Source: an uncultured Paracoccaceae bacterium
GTDB lineage: Bacteria; Pseudomonadota; Alphaproteobacteria; Rhodobacterales; Rhodobacteraceae
Assembly (NCBI GenBank): GCA_938005545.1
Contig: CALKXV010000005.1
Location: 62,001-126,000 of the forward strand
Reading direction: 5' to 3'
Length of the DNA stretch: 64,000 nucleotides
The translations under genes and the position numbers were made by a program. How positions within the stretch are numbered: the stretch's first letter is position 1; each line of letters starts with the position of its first letter. Below are positions 59,403 to 64,000 of the stretch, piece after piece. The notes under the pieces were generated by a model, which was not told the origin of the DNA, ran no database searches, and saw nothing but the letters and a program-made list of their open reading frames with translations.

Positions 59403-60065
59403 ATGGCTGGTGAGATCCCTGATCTTAACGCTTTGGTACGGACGGGGACAGGCAAGGGGGCCGCTCGTCAAGCTCGTAGAGACGGGCTGGTACCGGGCAT
59501 TGTTTACGGCGGCGGCGCAGATCCGCAGCCGATCAATCTTCCCTATAACGTACTGTTCAAAAGGCTGAAAGAAGGACGTTTTCTTTCAACGCTTTACAAC
59601 CTCAAGGTTGAAGGCCAAGAGGATGTCCGCATCATTTGCCGGAACGTGCAGCGCGATGTCGTAAAAGACCTGCCCACGCATGTAGACTTTATGCGTCTGA
59701 AGCGGAATTCGAAGATCAACCTTTATATTCCGGTTGAAGTTGTTGGCGAAGACGACTGTCCCGGCATTCGTGCTGGCGGTCTGTTGACGATGGTACGCCC
59801 TGAAGTCGAATTGATCGTGACGGCGGGTGATATCCCTGAAAGCATCACCATCTCTGTGGCCGGCCTTGAAATTGGCGATACGATCACGATTGCAAACGTT
59901 GATCTTCCAGAAGGTGCAAAGCCGACGATCGACCGTGACTTTGTGATCGCGAATATCTCGGCACCATCGGCATTGCTTAGCGCGTCTGACGATGAAGACG
60001 GTGGCGAAGCTGTTGAGGGTGAAGAAACCCCTGAAGAAGGCGAAGCTGAGGGCGGCGAGGAATAA
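59403..60065 (+). CDS. rplY: 50S ribosomal protein L25/general stress protein Ctc
   Basis: [28 protein letters not shown]5-type acidic C-terminus. Confidence 0.95.
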   Translation: MAGEIPDLNALVRTGTGKGAARQARRDGLVPGIVYGGGADPQPINLPYNVLFKRLKEGRFLSTLYNLKVEGQEDVRIICRNVQRDVVKDLPTHVDFMRLKRNSKINLYIPVEVVGEDDCPGIRAGGLLTMVRPEVELIVTAGDIPESITISVAGLEIGDTITIANVDLPEGAKPTIDRDFVIANISAPSALLSASDDEDGGEAVEGEETPEEGEAEGGEE

Positions 60066-60098
60066 CTCAAACCGACCAGACTTGCCTTTCGAAATTAG

Positions 60099-60131
60099 GA
60101 CGGCGCATCCATTCGGGTGCGCCGTCTTTTG
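60099..60131 (+). terminator. Rho-independent terminator after rplY
   Basis: GACGGCGCATCC-attc-GGGTGCGCCGTC (one G-T wobble) followed by TTTTGTT. Confidence 0.85.
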
Positions 60132-60140
60132 TTGATTGCC

Positions 60141-61109
60141 TTACACGGTGGGCGTGCGGCCTTGCATAACGGTTTGAAACCAAGCGGCATCGATGTTTCC
60201 GCCGCACAGGATCACGCCGACTTTCTTTCCTGCCATGGCTTCGCGTTCTTGCATCAACGCTGCCAAGGGGAGGGCACCGGCGCCTTCTGCCAAGTTATGG
60301 GTGTCGCTGTAATATACCCGAATGGCCTCGGCGACGGCGTCATCACTGATCGCGATGATCCGCTCGGTACCGGCGCTGTAAATAGTCAGCGCGTCGGGTA
60401 CGGGAACCCTCACGGCAACGCCGTCTGCAAATGTCGCCGCATCCGATGTTTCAATAACGCGCCCGGCTTCGAAGGATTGCTTGGCACCCGTCGCGCGATC
60501 ACTGACGACGCCGACGATCTTGGTGTCCCGGCCCAAAGCATCCCGTGCGGTGATGCACCCGCAGATACCCGATCCACATCCGATGGGCACATACAACGTA
60601 TCCAGATCCGGCACCGCCAATAATAGTTCAAACGCATAGGTCGCCACGCCGCGCACCAATTCCGGATGGAAAGGCGGCACAAATGTAAGGCCTTCGGACG
60701 CAGACATGCGCAAAGCTTCCGTCTTGGCCGAATCAAAGTCGGTTCCAAACTCGATCAACTCCGCTCCAAAGGCGCGCATTGCGGCGTTCTTCTCGACTGA
60801 ATTGCCCAACGGCGCATAGACGACTGCGCGCAATCCTGCTGCCCGCGCAGCCCGTGCCTGACCTTGCCCATGATTGCCGCGTGTTGCCGTTATAATGCCG
60901 GGGCTATCGGGGTGGGCACGTTGCAGCCAATCCATAAACGTTATGGCACCCCGCACCTTGAACGATCCCGTCGGCGAATGGTTTTCATGCTTGACCCAAA
61001 CTTCGGCTCCGATGCGCTGCGATAGGCTTGGCCAGGCATATTGCGGTGTCGGTGACATCGCGGTTCGAACCAGTCTTTGGGCCTCTTCAAGTTCCTTCTG
61101 ACTAAAAAT
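60141..61109 (-). CDS. PLP-dependent threonine/serine dehydratase-like protein, probable ATT start
   Basis: ENHSPTGSFKVRGA PLP-lysine motif, GCGSGICG; N-terminal FSQKELEEAQRLVRTAM encoded upstream of the first ATG (61058). Confidence 0.8.
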   Translation of the reverse strand: MFSQKELEEAQRLVRTAMSPTPQYAWPSLSQRIGAEVWVKHENHSPTGSFKVRGAITFMDWLQRAHPDSPGIITATRGNHGQGQARAARAAGLRAVVYAPLGNSVEKNAAMRAFGAELIEFGTDFDSAKTEALRMSASEGLTFVPPFHPELVRGVATYAFELLLAVPDLDTLYVPIGCGSGICGCITARDALGRDTKIVGVVSDRATGAKQSFEAGRVIETSDAATFADGVAVRVPVPDALTIYSAGTERIIAISDDAVAEAIRVYYSDTHNLAEGAGALPLAALMQEREAMAGKKVGVILCGGNIDAAWFQTVMQGRTPTV

Positions 61110-61328
61110 GTGACCGGCTCCTCACTTTTATCCAGTTCCTGCTCGAAACCATTTTGCCCCTGTACCCATTAGTTGATGTGGATGGTGGCTTCTTGGCATG
61201 TTAACAATGGCCGTTCTTGGTCCAGGTAGGCAAGGCGAATGGGAAATTCCGAGGGGGCACCTTACTAAGCCGAAGCCAGAAAATTTGTAAATTGCCGCTG
61301 GGGTCTTCGCTGAGTAAGAATCGAAAAT

Positions 61329-62465
61329 ATGAAGAATGCACGTGAAAAAGTATCGGAAATCATGGCGATTGCCGACATTCGGGTAGATGGAAATCGACCG
61401 CAAGACATCGTTGTGACCGACGAGCGTGCTTTTCAGGCATGGTTGTCTGATGTAGCGCTTGGCTTGGGCGAATCGTATATGAAGGGCTGGTGGACATCTA
61501 ACCAACTGGACGAAACCATCCGCCACCTCTTTATGAAGCGTGACTTGATAAACAAGAAGGTCGGGTTCGACTTTAATCTACTGTTGCTGGCCATAAAAAG
61601 TCGATTGACCAACCGTCAAACTGTGAGCCGGGCGCGTATCGTCGGCAAATCGCACTATGACATCAGCACCGATCTATACGAGGCGATGCTGGACGACTAC
61701 ATGCAGTATTCCTGTGCATATTGGGATCGAGGCGCGAATGATCTCCATTCGGCCCAACGTGATAAGTTGCAGCTTATTGCCGAAAAACTGAAGCTGTCGC
61801 CGGGAATGCGGGTTCTGGACATCGGCTGTGGTTGGGGCGGACTTGCCAATTACCTGAACGACAAATGTGGCGTAAAGGTCGTCGGTCTGACAATTTCCGA
61901 GGAACAACGTAACTATGCCCAGAAAAAATTCGGCAGCAGCGATATTGAATTCAGGTTGCAGGATTATCGCCTTTGCGATGACGGCCCTTATGATCGGATC
62001 GTTTCTGTTGGGATGTTGGAACATGTCGGTTACAAAAATTATTCTGCATATTTCGAGAAAATTTCAGACTTGTTGAGCGACGATGGTTTAGCACTTGTCC
62101 ATTCGATTGGTTGCAATGTCACAGACACAGCCGCTGATCCTTGGATCGACAAGTATATCTTCCCCAACGGAATGTTGCCGTCGCTAAAACAAATTGGAAA
62201 TTCAATTCCCGAACCCATGGTCATCGAGGATTGGCACAATTTCGGAGCCAGTTACGACCGGACGCTGGTCGCGTGGCATCGCCGGTTCACGGATGCCTGG
62301 CCTGAGCTTTCCGAAAAGCTTGGGTTGGATGAACAATTCCGACGCATGTGGGAGTTTTACCTACTAGCTTGCGCTGGGAATTTCCGAAGCCGCAAGCGCG
62401 CTCAGCTCTGGCAAATCGTGTTGGGCAAAATCGGGCAGGCGGGTGGCTATCAGTCTGTGCGCTGA
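61329..62465 (+). CDS. cfa: Cyclopropane-fatty-acyl-phospholipid synthase
   Basis: HYDISTDLYEAMLDDYMQYSCAYW, VLDIGCGWGGLANYL, MLEHVGYKNYSAYF. Confidence 0.93.
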   Translation: MKNAREKVSEIMAIADIRVDGNRPQDIVVTDERAFQAWLSDVALGLGESYMKGWWTSNQLDETIRHLFMKRDLINKKVGFDFNLLLLAIKSRLTNRQTVSRARIVGKSHYDISTDLYEAMLDDYMQYSCAYWDRGANDLHSAQRDKLQLIAEKLKLSPGMRVLDIGCGWGGLANYLNDKCGVKVVGLTISEEQRNYAQKKFGSSDIEFRLQDYRLCDDGPYDRIVSVGMLEHVGYKNYSAYFEKISDLLSDDGLALVHSIGCNVTDTAADPWIDKYIFPNGMLPSLKQIGNSIPEPMVIEDWHNFGASYDRTLVAWHRRFTDAWPELSEKLGLDEQFRRMWEFYLLACAGNFRSRKRAQLWQIVLGKIGQAGGYQSVR

Positions 62466-62468
62466 ATT

Positions 62469-62777
62469 CTAGTCGCGCGTGCCGAGCCCGGCCGCGCGTC
62501 TGTCTGTTGGCAGCTCTTCACGGGACAGGAATCTCATTCTTTCAAGAGCAGCAACTGCACGACTGACTTTTGTTTTGTGGATGCGCGCACGTATGCAAAT
62601 GTCGCGCGCCGTCATGTCGCCATAACTTCCAAGGCGGAACAAAACGCGCCATTCTGTCCGAAGCATCCCATATCGAGACTTGTAATAGTGTTGAAATTCA
62701 ATGCTTAAGGCGTCGGCGGCCTGTGCCAAAAGGTACGGAAGAAAGTCTTGAATTTCAAATACGGTCTTGGGCGTCAT
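62469..62777 (-). pseudogene. C-terminally truncated MarR family regulator (probable former hmgR)
   Basis: MTARDICIRARIHKTKVSRAVAALERMRFLSREELPTDRRAAGLGTRD*: wHTH present, but reading stops shortly after the wing, 3 nt from the cfa stop. Confidence 0.7.
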
Positions 62778-62843
62778 CTTTGACCTCGGGGTTGTTAGTT
62801 ACATTTAAGACTAATACCTTGCGGTGACAACTGAGGGTTCCCG

Positions 62844-64000
62844 ATGAACGACGCAGGTACAGCGCACGATCTAACGCAAGCTGAAATGTCGGTTGGTACC
62901 GTACCGGGATACATGTCTGGTTTCAGCAATGACTTTGAAACCGAAGCGATGCCAGGTGCTTTGCCTCAGGGTATGAACTCGCCGCAAAAAACGAACTACG
63001 GTCTATATGCGGAACAATTGTCGGGTACTGCATTTACGGCACCGGGGCCTGAGCGAACGTGGTGCTATCGCATCCGACCGTCGGTTTTGCACGTGGGGCG
63101 ATTTCGCCCAATTGAAGTGCCATACTGGAAATCGGCCCCTCATGTCATGCCGGACGTGGCGTCGCTGGGGCAATATCGGTGGGATCCGATTGAAGCAGAT
63201 GCCAGTGATCTGACTTGGATTACCGGCATGAGAACCATGACGACCGCAGGTGACGTGAACACCCAAATAGGGATGGCGGCGCATGTCTATTTGGTGACGG
63301 TGTCAGTGGAAGATGAATATTTTTATTCCGCAGATAGCGAATTACTAGGTGTGCCCTGACAAGGCTGGCTTAGATTTGCGACCGAATTGGGTGTGATCGA
63401 TATCGAATCCCAAGAAATCGCAATTCTTCCGCGCGGACTTGTTTATCGGGTCGAGGTTTTGGAAGGCCCTACACGCGGGTTCGTCTGTGAAAACTATGGG
63501 CAAACGCTTGCCTTGCCAGATGGTGGTCCTATTGGTGCAATTTGTTTGGCTAATCCACGGGACTTTAAAACTCCAGTAGCGGCGTTTGAAGATCGTGAGG
63601 CAGCGTCGAAGGTCACGATCAAATGGTGCGGTCAATTCCATGAAAGCGAAATAGGGCATTCGCCGTTGGATAGTGTTGCGTGGCACGGAAATTACGCGCC
63701 CTGCAAATATGACATGAAAACCTATTGTCCGGTTGGTGCAATCTTGTTCGATCACCCGGACCCGTCAATTTTTACAGTCCTGACGGCACCGTCAGGTGTG
63801 CCCGGAACAGCGAACATCGACTTTGTGTTGTTCCGTGAACTCTGGCTGGTTGCTGAAGAAACGTTCCGGCCGCCTTGGTACCACAAAACGTCATGTCAAA
63901 GCTCATGGGCAACTCCTATGGACAGTATGACGCTAAGCCCGAGGGGTTTATTCCGGGCGGCATGTCGCTGCACGATATGATGTTGCCGCACGGTCCAGAC
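62844..64000 (+). pseudogene. hmgA: Homogentisate 1,2-dioxygenase, disrupted (in-frame TGA and -1 frameshift); runs off window
   Basis: [71 protein letters not shown]/[frameshift][38 protein letters not shown]. Confidence 0.88.

Noticed and set aside
59070-59471. Minus-strand 133-aa ORF and plus-strand ORF 59081..59302 upstream of rplY as genes
   Set aside because: The minus ORF begins inside rplY antisense; the plus ORF has a plausible-looking tail (SVSFGPVLDFWQNHIGQSYRADLVKKLRKVAHGAILQE), but no recognised family or start, so it is too weak to call
63357-63359. In-frame TGA in hmgA as a selenocysteine or programmed readthrough codon
   Set aside because: The position aligns with a Gln/Glu-type loop residue, not a catalytic Cys; a second independent frameshift downstream makes pseudogenisation simpler

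Overview
This 64 kb window looks like ordinary chromosomal DNA of an alphaproteobacterium, probably Rhodobacteraceae/Roseobacter-like; that placement is inferred from protein resemblance and gene content only. It is densely packed with housekeeping, transport and sulfur-assimilation genes. They include dnaB, pyrE/pyrC, infC, typA, rsmD, rplY, mlaA/mlaC, a cysG-DUF2849-cysI-cysH-DUF934-fpr cluster with a divergent AsnC/Lrp regulator, two TRAP transporters, an frc-like sugar ABC transporter with a ROK regulator, an ECF sigma/vWA pair, and one tRNA-Ala(GGC). I saw no CRISPR array, prophage, IS element or rRNA operon. The points most worth a second look are: (1) a bacterial ionotropic-glutamate-receptor-like channel whose pore lacks the TVGYGD filter; (2) a perfect 9-bp inverted repeat with centres 52 bp apart between the AsnC regulator and the sulfur operon; (3) a decayed homogentisate locus (in-frame TGA, -1 frameshift in an A-run, truncated MarR); (4) ATC and ATT start codons for infC and a threonine-dehydratase-like gene; (5) stem-loops between the solute-binding and membrane-subunit genes of all three complete transporter operons; (6) an ECF sigma translationally coupled to a membrane-anchored vWA protein; (7) two neighbouring orphan membrane-anchored proteins with a possibly shared C-terminal segment; (8) split, back-to-back mnmD and mnmC-C-like genes. 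No clear-cut new defence or mobile system was found. All product calls were made by eye, with no database search.
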